Assembly: GCF_004295665.1 (NCBI RefSeq)
Contig: NZ_CP034759.1
Span: 3,844,001 to 3,908,000 of the forward strand
Length of the DNA stretch: 64,000 nucleotides
DNA from: Litorilituus sediminis
GTDB taxonomy: Bacteria; Pseudomonadota; Gammaproteobacteria; Enterobacterales; Alteromonadaceae
Direction: 5' to 3'
Under the pieces are notes generated by a model. It made no database searches. It saw only the letters and a program-made list of their open reading frames with translations, and was not told the origin of the DNA. Positions 9,088-17,828 of this stretch are shown piece by piece (the first letter of the stretch is position 1; each line of letters opens with the position of its first letter). The position numbers and the translations under genes are program-made.

Positions 9088-10245
9088 ATGGAAAACTTTG
9101 ATTATTATAATCCAACACAAATTGTATTTGGTCAGGATAGATTAAATGAATTAGATAATTTAATAGCTAAGGATGCCAAAGTCTTGGTGTTATATGGTGG
9201 CGGTAGCGTTAAACGTTTCGGTACCTTAGACAAAATTAAAGCCAGTTTAGGTGAGCGTGAAGTACTAGAGTTTGCCGGTATTGAGGCTAATCCAGAATTT
9301 GACACGTTAATGAAGGCTGTAAAACTGGTTCAAGCTGAAAATGTTGATTTTCTGCTGGCTGTTGGTGGTGGCTCTGTGATGGATGGCACTAAGTTTGTTG
9401 CCTTAGCTGCCAAGCAACAAGCTGATCATGAAAAAATATTGTTCAATGGTTTTGCCAGTGTGCCGTCAGCAAGTGCTATTCCATTAGGTTGTGTGGTTAC
9501 CTTGCCTGCTACTGGCTCTGAAATGAACACCTTTGGCGTAATTACTTACAATGCGCAAAAATACCCGTTTACCTCAGCACTTGTTTATCCGAAGTTTTCA
9601 TTTTTAGATCCGGACTTAACCTTAACTTTACCGAAAGAGCAAATTGCTAATGGTGTTGCCGATGCCTTTATTCACGTTATTGAGCAGTACTTAACTCAGC
9701 CACAAAACGCTAAGGTGCAAGATAGGTTTTCAGAAGGATTGCTAAAAACTTTAATTGAAGATGGTCCTGTGACTTATCAAGACAATACTGATATTGCTGC
9801 CCGTAAAAACTTTATGTGGTCTGCCACATCAGCACTTAATGGCTTAATTGGTGTCGGTGTTATGCAAGATTGGTCTACGCATATGATAGGTCATGAAATG
9901 ACGGCTATGTTTGGCATTGCTCATGGTCGTACTTTAGCCATAGTGCTACCAAGTTTATTGCGAGAGCGAAAAACTCATAAACGTGCCAAGTTGCTGCAAT
10001 ATGCTGAGCGAGTTTGGGATATTACTGACGGTAGTGATGATGAAAAAATTGATGCTGCTATTGATAAAACCGAGAGATTTTTCAACTCACTTGGTATTGT
10101 TACCCAGCTAAGTCATTACAATATTGATGATAACGATATTGATACTTTAGTGGCTAATATGGAAAAAATGGGCTTAACCCAGTTATCTGAAACGGGTGAT
10201 TTAACGCTAGATATCGTTAAACGTATTTTACATGCGGCAAAATAA
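9088..10245 (+). CDS. yqhD: NADPH-dependent aldehyde reductase (YqhD, iron-type alcohol dehydrogenase)
   Basis: 385 residues, near-identical in length to E. coli YqhD (387), with long blocks matching it. The nucleotide-binding site has YGGGSVK (36-42) and VGGGSVMDGTKF (92-103). The metal ligands align with those of YqhD: D192, H196, H265 and H279 (in ADAFIHV, DWSTHMIGHE and IAHGRT). It is a cytoplasmic enzyme that reduces a broad range of toxic aldehydes such as glyoxal, acrolein and lipid-derived aldehydes. The ribosome site is GAGAGAGGAC. It is transcribed away from the yqhC-like regulator and ends in an intrinsic terminator, so it is a single-gene unit separate from the arsenic operon downstream. 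Confidence 0.95.
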   Translation: MENFDYYNPTQIVFGQDRLNELDNLIAKDAKVLVLYGGGSVKRFGTLDKIKASLGEREVLEFAGIEANPEFDTLMKAVKLVQAENVDFLLAVGGGSVMDGTKFVALAAKQQADHEKILFNGFASVPSASAIPLGCVVTLPATGSEMNTFGVITYNAQKYPFTSALVYPKFSFLDPDLTLTLPKEQIANGVADAFIHVIEQYLTQPQNAKVQDRFSEGLLKTLIEDGPVTYQDNTDIAARKNFMWSATSALNGLIGVGVMQDWSTHMIGHEMTAMFGIAHGRTLAIVLPSLLRERKTHKRAKLLQYAERVWDITDGSDDEKIDAAIDKTERFFNSLGIVTQLSHYNIDDNDIDTLVANMEKMGLTQLSETGDLTLDIVKRILHAAK

Positions 10246-10281
10246 CGCTCTGATAAATTTATAAGTAAATTATGGATGTTC

Positions 10282-10311
10282 AAAAAGTCTGCATTATTGC
10301 GGACTTTTTTT
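10282..10311 (+). terminator. Intrinsic terminator after yqhD
   Basis: Stem AAAAAGTCTGC / GCGGACTTTTTTT with loop ATTATT; one T-G wobble. The run of Ts follows the stem. Confidence 0.8.
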
Positions 10312-10321
10312 ATATAAAAAA

Positions 10322-10350
10322 TTGTATATATGGTTTTTCGTATATATAAT
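10322..10350 (+). promoter_or_regulatory. Promoter and putative ArsR operator of the arsenic operon
   Basis: The -35 TTGTAT (10322-10327) and -10 TATAAT (10345-10350) are separated by 17 bases. The two TATATA arms around GGTTTTTC form an imperfect inverted repeat spanning the promoter, the usual place for an ArsR repressor to bind. The ribosome site GAGG is at 10368-10371, nine bases before the start codon. Confidence 0.6.
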
Positions 10351-10380
10351 CTGTCGCATTCATTAAAGAGGTAGCTATAG

Positions 10381-11184
10381 ATGACCAATGCTTTGAAAAC
10401 TCGAGTGCTCTTTTTATGTACGGGTAATTCGGCTCGCTCGCAAATGGCAGAAGCCATTTTAAAATATAGAGCCAGTGATAAATACGATGTTTATAGTGCA
10501 GGCACTCACCCTGAGCAGGTAGATAAACGCGCGATAGCTGCATTGCAGAAAATGGCTATTACTACGCAAGATTTAGCCGCAAAAGACTTAAGCATTTTTG
10601 CTGGTCAGAAGTTTGATTATGTTATTACTCTTTGTGATAAGGCCAATAGTGAATGTCGAAGCTATCCGGGAGCTAGGCAACAACTTGCGTGGGATTTTAT
10701 CGACCCTAAGTCGCGTCAATCTAGTACGGCTTTTGATGATAGCTTACAAGAAATTAATAACAGAATATCGATGTTTTTGTTGGTTGATAACTGCGACGCG
10801 GCTGATTTTAAACAGGCAACTTCCTCTGAGTTTGCTTTAACGCCAACCGACTTTTATAAAACCCTTACCGATGATATTCGTCTTAAATCGTTAATGTTAA
10901 CCCATTACCATGGTGAGTTATGTGTTTGTGAGTTGATGGTGGCCCTTGAGCAAGAGAGCCAGCCTAAAGTCTCGCGCAATTTGGCGGTATTGAAAAAAGC
11001 GCAAATCTTAACGGATAGAAAACACGGTCAGTGGGTGTTTTATCGCATTAACCCTGATTTGCCATTATGGGCAAAGACTGTGATAGCACAAACCACTGAG
11101 CATAATGTGCCCTTGATAATGTCAGCGTTGCAAAGATTAAAAACAATGAATAATCGCCCTGATAAAGCAAGTTTTTGTCAGTAG
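10381..11184 (+). CDS. arsC-arsR: Fused arsenate reductase (LMW-phosphatase type) - ArsR repressor
   Basis: 267 residues in two domains. Residues 6-140 are a low-molecular-weight-phosphatase arsenate reductase: P-loop CTGNSARS with Cys13 and Arg19, plus the relay cysteines C85 and C92. The 72- and 7-residue spacings equal those of plasmid pI258 ArsC (C10, C82, C89), so a thioredoxin-coupled reduction of arsenate to arsenite is predicted. Residues 155-240 are an ArsR winged helix with the arsenite-binding ELCVCEL motif (C181, C183) and recognition helix QPKVSRNLAVLKKA. One polypeptide thus makes arsenite and could sense it. It is the first gene of an operon with acr3, gapdh and arsJ, and its own promoter overlaps a likely operator. 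Such genes are normally separate. No frameshift or stop is seen between the domains. Confidence 0.93.
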   Translation: MTNALKTRVLFLCTGNSARSQMAEAILKYRASDKYDVYSAGTHPEQVDKRAIAALQKMAITTQDLAAKDLSIFAGQKFDYVITLCDKANSECRSYPGARQQLAWDFIDPKSRQSSTAFDDSLQEINNRISMFLLVDNCDAADFKQATSSEFALTPTDFYKTLTDDIRLKSLMLTHYHGELCVCELMVALEQESQPKVSRNLAVLKKAQILTDRKHGQWVFYRINPDLPLWAKTVIAQTTEHNVPLIMSALQRLKTMNNRPDKASFCQ

Positions 11185-11196
11185 TTTTGTCAGTAG
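11173..11196. repeat. 12-bp tandem duplication across the arsC-arsR stop codon
   Basis: TTTTGTCAGTAG occurs twice head to tail (11173-11184 and 11185-11196). The first copy holds the stop codon, so the duplication adds a second in-frame TAG. Confidence 0.7.
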
Positions 11197-11211
11197 TTAT
11201 CGGAGCCTAAT

Positions 11212-12228
11212 ATGGGAATTTTTGAGCGTTATTTATCACTTTGGGTGGCACTTTGTATTTTGGCAGGTGTGCTCTTGGGTTTATGGAGCCCAGAAACTTT
11301 TCAACTGATTGCTGGCCTTGAAATCGCCCATGTTAATGTGATTGTCGCGCTATTTATTTGGTTAATGATATATCCCATGATGGTGCAAATTGACTTTTCT
11401 TCCATTAAAGATGTTGGCAAAAACCCTAAGGGTTTAGTGCTAACTGTGGTGGTGAACTGGTTAATTAAACCATTTACTATGGCAGCTCTTGGTTGGCTAT
11501 TTTTTAATTACTTTTTTGCTGATTTTGTTGATCCTGAGTCGGCACAAGAATACATCGCAGGTATGATTTTATTGGGCGTTGCCCCTTGTACTGCTATGGT
11601 ATTTGTTTGGTCGCAATTAACCAAAGGTGATGCTAACTACACCTTAGTGCAAGTGTCAGTGAATGATGTCATTATGATATTTGCTTTCGCGCCAATTTCA
11701 GCATTTTTACTGGGTGTTAGCGATATTCAAGTACCTTGGCAGACGCTATTTTTATCGGTAGTACTTTATGTCTTGATACCTTTGATTGCAGGCGCTATCA
11801 CACGTAAAAAGCTTAATAACAATCAAGCCGTACTTGATGGCTTTTTGGCAAAACTAAAGCCTTGGTCAGTGATAGGTTTATTAGCAACAGTAGTGCTTTT
11901 ATTTGGCTTTCAAGCTGAAACAATTATTTCACAGCCAGAAACTATTGGTTTAATTGCTATTCCGCTACTTATTCAAACCTATGGCATTTTCTTAATTGCT
12001 TATTTAGCTGCTAAATGGCTAAAACTCCCGCATAACATTGCCGCACCTGCTTGCTTAATTGGTACATCAAACTTCTTTGAGCTAGCGGTTGCTGTGGCTA
12101 TATCACTGTTTGGCTTACATTCAGGGGCTGCGCTTGCCACTGTAGTGGGTGTATTGGTGGAAGTACCAGTGATGCTATCGTTAGTGACTATGGTGAATCG
12201 AAGTAAGCATTGGTTTGAGCATAAATAG
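11212..12228 (+). CDS. acr3: Arsenite efflux transporter ACR3
   Basis: 338 residues with about ten membrane segments, the usual size for bacterial ACR3. The conserved motif [13 protein letters not shown] carries Cys126, the membrane cysteine needed for arsenite transport in this family. PMMVQIDF near residue 55 and the late [18 protein letters not shown] segment are also typical. It exports arsenite across the inner membrane using the proton gradient, disposing of the product of the upstream reductase domain. It starts 27 bases after the fused arsC-arsR gene and is followed by the ars-type GAPDH, 48 bases away. Confidence 0.95.
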   Translation: MGIFERYLSLWVALCILAGVLLGLWSPETFQLIAGLEIAHVNVIVALFIWLMIYPMMVQIDFSSIKDVGKNPKGLVLTVVVNWLIKPFTMAALGWLFFNYFFADFVDPESAQEYIAGMILLGVAPCTAMVFVWSQLTKGDANYTLVQVSVNDVIMIFAFAPISAFLLGVSDIQVPWQTLFLSVVLYVLIPLIAGAITRKKLNNNQAVLDGFLAKLKPWSVIGLLATVVLLFGFQAETIISQPETIGLIAIPLLIQTYGIFLIAYLAAKWLKLPHNIAAPACLIGTSNFFELAVAVAISLFGLHSGAALATVVGVLVEVPVMLSLVTMVNRSKHWFEHK

Positions 12229-12276
12229 TTTTAGCTAGTCGCGAATTAAAGATTTATATTTAAAAAGGAAAATACA

Positions 12277-13287
12277 ATGACAATTAAAATTGGTATTAAT
12301 GGTTTTGGTCGCATGGGGCGTTTAACCATGCGTGCTATGTACGATTGGCAGGATATTGAGATTGTTCATATCAATGATCCAGCGGGCAATGCTGAAACAT
12401 TAGCGCATTTAATGACCTTTGATTCAGTACACGGTCGTTGGCACCATGATGCCAATCACCAAGGCGATAGTATGCTAATTAATGGCAAAGCCATTACTTG
12501 CTCACAAAATACCGCGATTGATGATACTGATTGGTCAGCATGTGATGTAGTGATTGAAGCATCAGGAAAAATTAAAACCAAAGCCTTGCTGCAAGCCTAC
12601 CTTAAGCAGGGGGTTAAGCGTGTTGTAGTGACTGCGCCAGTAAAAGAAGAGGGCGTGCTTAATATTGTGATGGGTGTTAATGAGCATCTTTATGATAAAG
12701 CTCAATATCCAATAGTTACTGCGGCTTCTTGTACGACAAACTGTTTAGCGCCTGTGGTAAAAGTTATTCATGAAAAGCTAGGCATTAAGCATGGCTCAAT
12801 GACAACCATTCACGATATTACCAATACGCAAACCATTTTAGATGCACCTCACAAAGATTTACGTAGAGCGCGCGCTTGTGGTATGAGTTTAATTCCAACA
12901 ACAACAGGCTCAGCAACGGCAATTACCCATATTTTCCCTGAGCTGCAAGGTAAGTTAAATGGCCATGCTATTCGTGTGCCGCTAGCTAATGCCTCAATTA
13001 CCGATTGTGTGTTTGAAGTTGAAAAGGCTACGACAAGTGAACAAGTGAACGCCTTTTTGAAAGAAGCGTCAGAAAATGAGTTAAAGGATATTCTTGGTTT
13101 TGAAGAAAAACCACTCGTATCAATTGATTATAAAACTGATCCGCGCTCAAGTATTATTGATGCCTTATCAACCATGGTAGTTAATGGTACGCAAGTAAAA
13201 CTTTATGTTTGGTACGACAACGAGTGGGGCTACGCTAATCGTACTGCTGAACTTGCTCGTTTAGTTGGCTTATCTGATAAGGAATAA
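12277..13287 (+). CDS. gapdh: Glyceraldehyde-3-phosphate dehydrogenase of the arsenic operon
   Basis: 336 residues with a complete GAPDH fold: the Rossmann motif [10 protein letters not shown] (7-16), catalytic Cys152 in [12 protein letters not shown], and the [12 protein letters not shown]-terminal signature. In arsenic operons this enzyme uses arsenate in place of phosphate and makes 1-arseno-3-phosphoglycerate, which ArsJ exports. The immediate downstream arsJ gene supports that role over glycolysis. The ribosome site is AAGGA. Only five bases separate its stop codon from the GTG of arsJ, so translation may be coupled. Confidence 0.94.
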   Translation: MTIKIGINGFGRMGRLTMRAMYDWQDIEIVHINDPAGNAETLAHLMTFDSVHGRWHHDANHQGDSMLINGKAITCSQNTAIDDTDWSACDVVIEASGKIKTKALLQAYLKQGVKRVVVTAPVKEEGVLNIVMGVNEHLYDKAQYPIVTAASCTTNCLAPVVKVIHEKLGIKHGSMTTIHDITNTQTILDAPHKDLRRARACGMSLIPTTTGSATAITHIFPELQGKLNGHAIRVPLANASITDCVFEVEKATTSEQVNAFLKEASENELKDILGFEEKPLVSIDYKTDPRSSIIDALSTMVVNGTQVKLYVWYDNEWGYANRTAELARLVGLSDKE

Positions 13288-13291
13288 GCGT

Positions 13292-14512
13292 GTGGGGCTT
13301 TTGTCATTAAAACAGCTATCACCGCAGGTGAAGCAATATTTAATTATTACCGGAAATTACTGGGCGTTTACCTTAACTGATGGCGCACTGCGTATGTTGG
13401 TGGTGTTATATTTCCATCAACTCGGATATAGCCCGTTAAATATTGCCATGCTGTTTTTATTTTATGAATTTTTTGGCGTGGTAACCAACTTAGTTGGTGG
13501 TTGGTTAGGTGCTAGGTTAGGGCTTAATAAAACCATGAATATTGGTTTAGCCATGCAAATTGTTGCCTTAGGTATGCTAGCAGCGCCGAGTGATTACCTC
13601 ACGGTTGCTTATGTTATGGCGGCGCAAGCCTTGTCAGGTATCGCTAAAGATTTAAATAAAATGAGTGCCAAAAGTTCCATCAAATTATTAGTAAAAGAAG
13701 GGGCTGAAGGTAAGTTATATCAATGGGTGGCAATTTTAACTGGCTCTAAAAATACCTTAAAAGGTGTTGGTTTCTTTTTAGGTGGCTTGTTACTGACGCT
13801 ATTTGAATTTACTGGTGCTGTTACCTTGATGGCAGCATGTTTATTAGCAGTGTGGTTATTTAGTTTAATGACCTTAAAGGCTGAGTTAGGTAAGGCAAAA
13901 AACAAAGCAAAATTCACTGATATTTTCTCAAAAAGTGCCGCGATAAATTATCTTTCTGCAGCACGTATGTTTCTCTTTGGCGCGCGTGATGTTTGGTTTG
14001 TGGTCGCGCTACCTGTTTTTCTTGCCGCGCAATTTAATTGGCATCACTGGTGGGTTGGCACCTTTATGGCTTGTTGGGTGATTGGCTATGGTGTTGTGCA
14101 ATCATTTGCGCCTTATGTTACTGGCAAAAAACAAGGTAAAGTGCCTTCAGGGCCGGCGGCAATGCGCTGGGCATGTTACTTATTGCTTATTCCTGCGGGC
14201 ATAGCCATTTCGCTACAGCTTAATTTTTATGTGCAAATAAGTTTAATTGTAGGCTTATTAATTTTTGGTGCGGTGTTTGCGGTGAATTCATCACTGCATA
14301 GTTACCTTATTGTTAGTTATGCAGGTCGTGATGGCGTCTCGCTTGATGTCGGCTTTTATTATATGGCTAATGCCATGGGGCGCTTAATAGGTACGGTACT
14401 TTCTGGCTTTTTGTATCAGCAATATGGTTTAGCAACGTGCTTGTGGGTTAGTTGTGCTTTTATTGCCTTAGCTGCTGCTCTTTCAATCAAGTTACCGCAG
14501 CAAAACGGTTAG
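13292..14512 (+). CDS. arsJ: ArsJ organoarsenical efflux permease (MFS)
   Basis: 406 residues from the GTG at 13292, chosen because AAGGAA lies seven bases upstream; an in-frame TTG at 13265 would overlap gapdh and has no such site. There are twelve predicted membrane segments. The N-terminus GNYWAFTLTDGALRMLVVLY and the following FLFYEFFGVVTNLVGGWLG are hallmarks of ArsJ. It exports 1-arseno-3-phosphoglycerate made by the preceding GAPDH; outside the cell the ester falls apart to arsenate. It is the last gene of the operon and is convergent with the toxin gene of the next module. Confidence 0.94.
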   Translation: MGLLSLKQLSPQVKQYLIITGNYWAFTLTDGALRMLVVLYFHQLGYSPLNIAMLFLFYEFFGVVTNLVGGWLGARLGLNKTMNIGLAMQIVALGMLAAPSDYLTVAYVMAAQALSGIAKDLNKMSAKSSIKLLVKEGAEGKLYQWVAILTGSKNTLKGVGFFLGGLLLTLFEFTGAVTLMAACLLAVWLFSLMTLKAELGKAKNKAKFTDIFSKSAAINYLSAARMFLFGARDVWFVVALPVFLAAQFNWHHWWVGTFMACWVIGYGVVQSFAPYVTGKKQGKVPSGPAAMRWACYLLLIPAGIAISLQLNFYVQISLIVGLLIFGAVFAVNSSLHSYLIVSYAGRDGVSLDVGFYYMANAMGRLIGTVLSGFLYQQYGLATCLWVSCAFIALAAALSIKLPQQNG

Positions 14513-14526
14513 TTTTGCTAATAGGG

Positions 14527-14805
14527 TTACTCAGCTGGAAACTTTTGCTTTTGGTGTAAAACTCGCATGACTCGAATAGTGCTTCCATCAAGCCAGTAAG
14601 AAATGATCATTGAAATTTCTGGAATAATTAATAATCGGCCTGGAAAAATATCCCGTTGAACACCCATTAGTGGATGCTCCAGCAAATGTTCAACTTTCGC
14701 CTCAATTATTTGATCCGTTTTTTCGGCAGCTTTAGGGTTAACATCGTAAAGAAACTCGAATATTTTTTCCCTATCATTAAGCGACTCTTCTTCCCAAAAA
14801 ATCAC
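14527..14805 (-). CDS. RelE/ParE-family toxin
   Basis: 92 residues with a GTG start overlapping the antitoxin stop (GTGA), so translation is coupled. The pattern of a helical N-terminus (EEESLNDREKIFEFLY), a second helix and a C-terminal sheet with PGRLLIIPEISMIISYW and IRVMRVLHQKQKFP fits the RelE/ParE fold. Members either cleave mRNA at the ribosome or poison gyrase; which applies cannot be told here. The conserved terminal Arg and His region is present, so it may be active. It lies directly downstream of and convergent to the arsenic operon. Confidence 0.85.
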   Translation of the reverse strand: MIFWEEESLNDREKIFEFLYDVNPKAAEKTDQIIEAKVEHLLEHPLMGVQRDIFPGRLLIIPEISMIISYWLDGSTIRVMRVLHQKQKFPAE

Positions 14806-15086
14806 GTTTTACTCCGGTTGCGGATTTTTTGTTTTCTTTCTTCCATTAAGCTTCTAGCTTCATCATGTGCAATAAAATTAGCTTTGTCACTATCAAGCTT
14901 ACTAAATGCAGCATTTATTTGTTCTGATAGCCATGTATCATGACTCATTGATTTTCGTTGTTCTTCAGCTAAACGCTCGGTAAGTTCTCGGCATGCGTCA
15001 CTTAAAGTTCGCCCTTGGCTTTGAGCCATCAACTGTGCTAATCGTTTGGTTTCTTCATCAACTCTAAATTGTATACGAGTGTCCAT
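14802..15086 (-). CDS. RelB/DinJ-type antitoxin
   Basis: 94 residues. The N-terminal ribbon-helix-helix motif (RIQFRVDEETKRLAQLMAQS then GRTLSDACREL) should bind the operon promoter as a dimer. The charged C-terminal half (AHDEARSLMEERKQ) should wrap the toxin. The stop codon overlaps the toxin start. Small toxin-antitoxin pairs of this kind often mark accessory DNA, and the two following genes are unrecognised, so 14.5-16.4 kb may be a small acquired block. Confidence 0.85.
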   Translation of the reverse strand: MDTRIQFRVDEETKRLAQLMAQSQGRTLSDACRELTERLAEEQRKSMSHDTWLSEQINAAFSKLDSDKANFIAHDEARSLMEERKQKIRNRSKT

Positions 15087-15288
15087 AATCAGTTACCTTA
15101 AATACTAAGTGTACACACAAATGTTAGCACTGGTGTTTTGCTAAGACAACTTGTTCGAGTAAATTTAGTGGTTAAACAGGCAGTATTTAACATCAAAGGC
15201 TTGCTGTTTATCTGCTGATTTAGTTGAGCAGTACCTAGGTATTTAACAAAGTAATTGATAAATAGGGGAGCTTTGTGAATATGCCTTG

Positions 15289-15669
15289 TTAGGGCTGTAT
15301 ACTATTTTTAAAGAGCTTTTTACCAATAAAAGCCCCAAGAAAAATAGCTATGGGGGCAAATACTATATATATAAACCATAGGTTCATTGAGTCACGAGCA
15401 ATAGAAGTTACAACTTGTAGGCAAATAAAACACCAAAAAAGGTGTAATGCTAAATATGCGCCATTAACAACAGGTCTTGATGCTTTAAAAGCAATACTCG
15501 CAACAGCCCAAAGCGCATGCCAAGGGGCAAAGCTCATTGTACCGACAATTATACCTTCAAGAATGTTAGCATCCGATCTACCTGCTGAATCATATAGCAG
15601 GTATAAAACCATCAGTACTAAATATATAGTCAAATGTAAGAGGTGATGCATATAGGATTTAACGTCCAC
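15289..15669 (-). CDS. Hypothetical small membrane protein
   Basis: 126 residues, not recognised. Hydrophobic segments lie at about 10-25, 42-62, 70-92 and 97-118, so it is probably a four-helix inner-membrane protein, ending in a basic tail (KKLFKNS). Its GTG overlaps the TAG of the upstream gene by one base and has no separate ribosome site, so it is probably made by translational coupling; a later ATG at 15651 is also possible. No function is proposed. Confidence 0.55.
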   Translation of the reverse strand: MDVKSYMHHLLHLTIYLVLMVLYLLYDSAGRSDANILEGIIVGTMSFAPWHALWAVASIAFKASRPVVNGAYLALHLFWCFICLQVVTSIARDSMNLWFIYIVFAPIAIFLGAFIGKKLFKNSIQP

Positions 15670-16343
15670 TAATACTGGCCAACACTATTATCCTGATTGA
15701 TTCGTTTATACTTTTTCACATCAATAGCAGTCGCTTTACCAGCATGAAAATTAATAGTTTGATTTGTTAGCTGTATATGGGCTTCTCTCAAGAGGCGAAT
15801 ATTATACTCTTTTTCTTCTTTTAAATGATGGAAGTTTGCGCCTAAAAAGTAATTGCGTATATCTTCTATTTCATTGGCAAGTAGACATACTGCATCATTC
15901 CTCAGGTCACTCCAAAATCTAATCTTTTTATAAAGCTCATTTAGGGAATCATACAGCTCTTTATCAAGAGCAACCAAGGTAGAAATATGATTATTAAACT
16001 GCTCTGTTTTAAAATTCGGAAGTCTCATAGATAAGAAACCGTACTCAGATTTCTCGCCTAATTGAATCATTACAAAATCATTGTCATAGCGATCTGTTTT
16101 GACATTATACTTTTGCGGCTTTATTTCTTGTTCAGATCCTTTTAGAAGCATTTCTATTACATTGTAAAGCCCATCTAATGTTGTAAAGTTTTCTCTAATC
16201 TCTTCACTTAATAAAGTTTTATATACATTGATAGCTTTTTTACGCTCTGCTCTCTTTTTAACAATATCTAATAATTCTCTCAGTATAAAAAGTATTAAGG
16301 CTACAAAAACCGTTATAGGTATTAATTCTGTAATTTGTAACAC
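15669..16343 (-). CDS. Hypothetical protein with one N-terminal membrane helix
   Basis: 224 residues from the GTG at 16343, chosen because AGGAG lies six bases upstream; the open frame continues to a GTG at 16406 without a ribosome site. One membrane helix (TELIPITVFVALILFILREL) is followed by a basic, helical cytoplasmic domain rich in charged residues and likely coiled coil (LDIVKKRAERKKAINVYKTL). I do not recognise the family. It is coupled to the small membrane protein downstream and neighbours a toxin-antitoxin pair. Confidence 0.6.
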   Translation of the reverse strand: MLQITELIPITVFVALILFILRELLDIVKKRAERKKAINVYKTLLSEEIRENFTTLDGLYNVIEMLLKGSEQEIKPQKYNVKTDRYDNDFVMIQLGEKSEYGFLSMRLPNFKTEQFNNHISTLVALDKELYDSLNELYKKIRFWSDLRNDAVCLLANEIEDIRNYFLGANFHHLKEEKEYNIRLLREAHIQLTNQTINFHAGKATAIDVKKYKRINQDNSVGQY

Positions 16344-16631
16344 CAAACTCTCCTGAAAAATATAACAGTATATTCTGTAGACTTCTCGGTAATGTCCGTC
16401 TACCACAATTAAACAAAACTACCAGAAAAACTATCATTTTCATAATGTTAATCGATAAAATAACAATTTCTTTGAAATAGAATAAAGTCTTGCTGAGCAT
16501 TCACCGTTCGCCCATAGCTGCCTGTTAATAAGCCACAAGTCGTTTTGGTTGAAATCTTTCACGCTATTTTCAAATTTATCGCAATTGGCTATGATGTGAG
16601 GCATTAGTTCGTTTTCTTTGTGACCAAATTG

Positions 16632-17771
16632 ATGTCTAAATTAATTGCCTTTGTTATTGCTGTATTTGCTGTTACTTCAGTGAATGCCAGCGGTATTACT
16701 TCAGGAAAAGTGATAGCAGAAAAGTTAAATCACTCATTAGAAACTGAGTTAGTGGTTGCTTATGATGGTATTCCTTGGGGCATGGCTTGGCTACCGAGCG
16801 GCGATATGCTGATTACCATGCGTGGCGGTGAGTTATTGCTAGCGAATAAGGGCGCTAACACGGTTGAGAAAATAACGGGGCTACCTAAAATCGCACGTGG
16901 TGGCCAGGGTGGTTTGCTCGATATTATTTTACACCCTAATTACAGCGAAAATGGCTGGCTGTATTTCTCGTACAGTAAAGCTGATGGTGAAGGCAATAAA
17001 AGCACAGCGATTATGCGCGCTAAGCTAAAGATGAGTCAAAAGGGAAGCCAGCTTGTCGATAAAGAAGATATCTACGTAGCCAAAGCTTATGATGATAAAC
17101 GTGTTCACTTTGGCAGTCGTTTAGCGTTTGATCATCAAGGGTATTTGTACTTTTCTATTGGCGATCGTGGTCATCGAGATAATAACCCTCAAGATATTAG
17201 TCGTGATGCCGGTAAAGTTTATCGCCTTTATGATGATGGTCGTATTCCTACAGATAACCCTTTTGCTGGTAAAGCAAATAGTAAGCAGGCGATATATTCT
17301 TTCGGCCATCGCAACCCACAAGGTATGGCAACGCACCCAAAAACAGGCGCTATTTGGACACATGAACACGGCCCGCGCGGTGGTGATGAAGTGAATATTA
17401 TTGCCAAAGGCAAAAACTATGGTTGGCCTGTGATAAGTTACGGCATTAATTATTCTGGTACACGTTTTACCGATATTACTGAAAAAGCGGGGATGGAACA
17501 ACCGCTATGGTATTGGAACCCGTCTATTGCGCCATCAGGCATGACCTTTGTTACCAGTGACAAATATCCGAACTGGCAAGGCAATTTGCTGATTGGTTCT
17601 TTAAAGTTTGGTTATTTAACTATGCTAACTTTGCAGGGTAATAAGATTATTGGTGAAGCCATAGTAAAAGATAAGCTCACCCGTGTGAGAAATGTTAAGC
17701 AAGGGCCTGATGGCTATATTTATGCTGCTGTTGATGGTAAAGGCATTTTCAAGCTACAAGCTAAGCGTTAA
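16632..17771 (+). CDS. PQQ-dependent sugar dehydrogenase, secreted (YliI/Asd type)
   Basis: 379 residues from the ATG at 16632; an in-frame GTG lies 12 bases earlier and neither has a clear ribosome site. A signal peptide (MSKLIAFVIAVFAVTSVNAS) is followed by a six-bladed propeller of the soluble glucose/sorbosone dehydrogenase family. Typical blocks are PWGMAWLPSGDMLIT, GGQGGLLDIILHP, GSRLAFDHQGYLYFSIGDRG and WTHEHGPRGGDEVNII. It should oxidise aldose sugars in the periplasm with pyrroloquinoline quinone. No PQQ synthesis genes are in the window. The length matches E. coli YliI (371). It stands alone, convergent with the next binding-protein gene. Confidence 0.9.
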   Translation: MSKLIAFVIAVFAVTSVNASGITSGKVIAEKLNHSLETELVVAYDGIPWGMAWLPSGDMLITMRGGELLLANKGANTVEKITGLPKIARGGQGGLLDIILHPNYSENGWLYFSYSKADGEGNKSTAIMRAKLKMSQKGSQLVDKEDIYVAKAYDDKRVHFGSRLAFDHQGYLYFSIGDRGHRDNNPQDISRDAGKVYRLYDDGRIPTDNPFAGKANSKQAIYSFGHRNPQGMATHPKTGAIWTHEHGPRGGDEVNIIAKGKNYGWPVISYGINYSGTRFTDITEKAGMEQPLWYWNPSIAPSGMTFVTSDKYPNWQGNLLIGSLKFGYLTMLTLQGNKIIGEAIVKDKLTRVRNVKQGPDGYIYAAVDGKGIFKLQAKR

Positions 17772-17785
17772 TGAGCGTTTAAGAG

Positions 17786-17826
17786 GAGCTTGCAAAAGCC
17801 TATCAAAAGAAGCTCAGTTTTTTATC
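17786..17826 (+). terminator. Possible terminator between convergent genes
   Basis: GAGCTT (17786-17791) and AAGCTC (17810-17815) are followed by AGTTTTTT. The loop is long, so this is a weak call. Confidence 0.35.
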
Positions 17827-17828
17827 AA

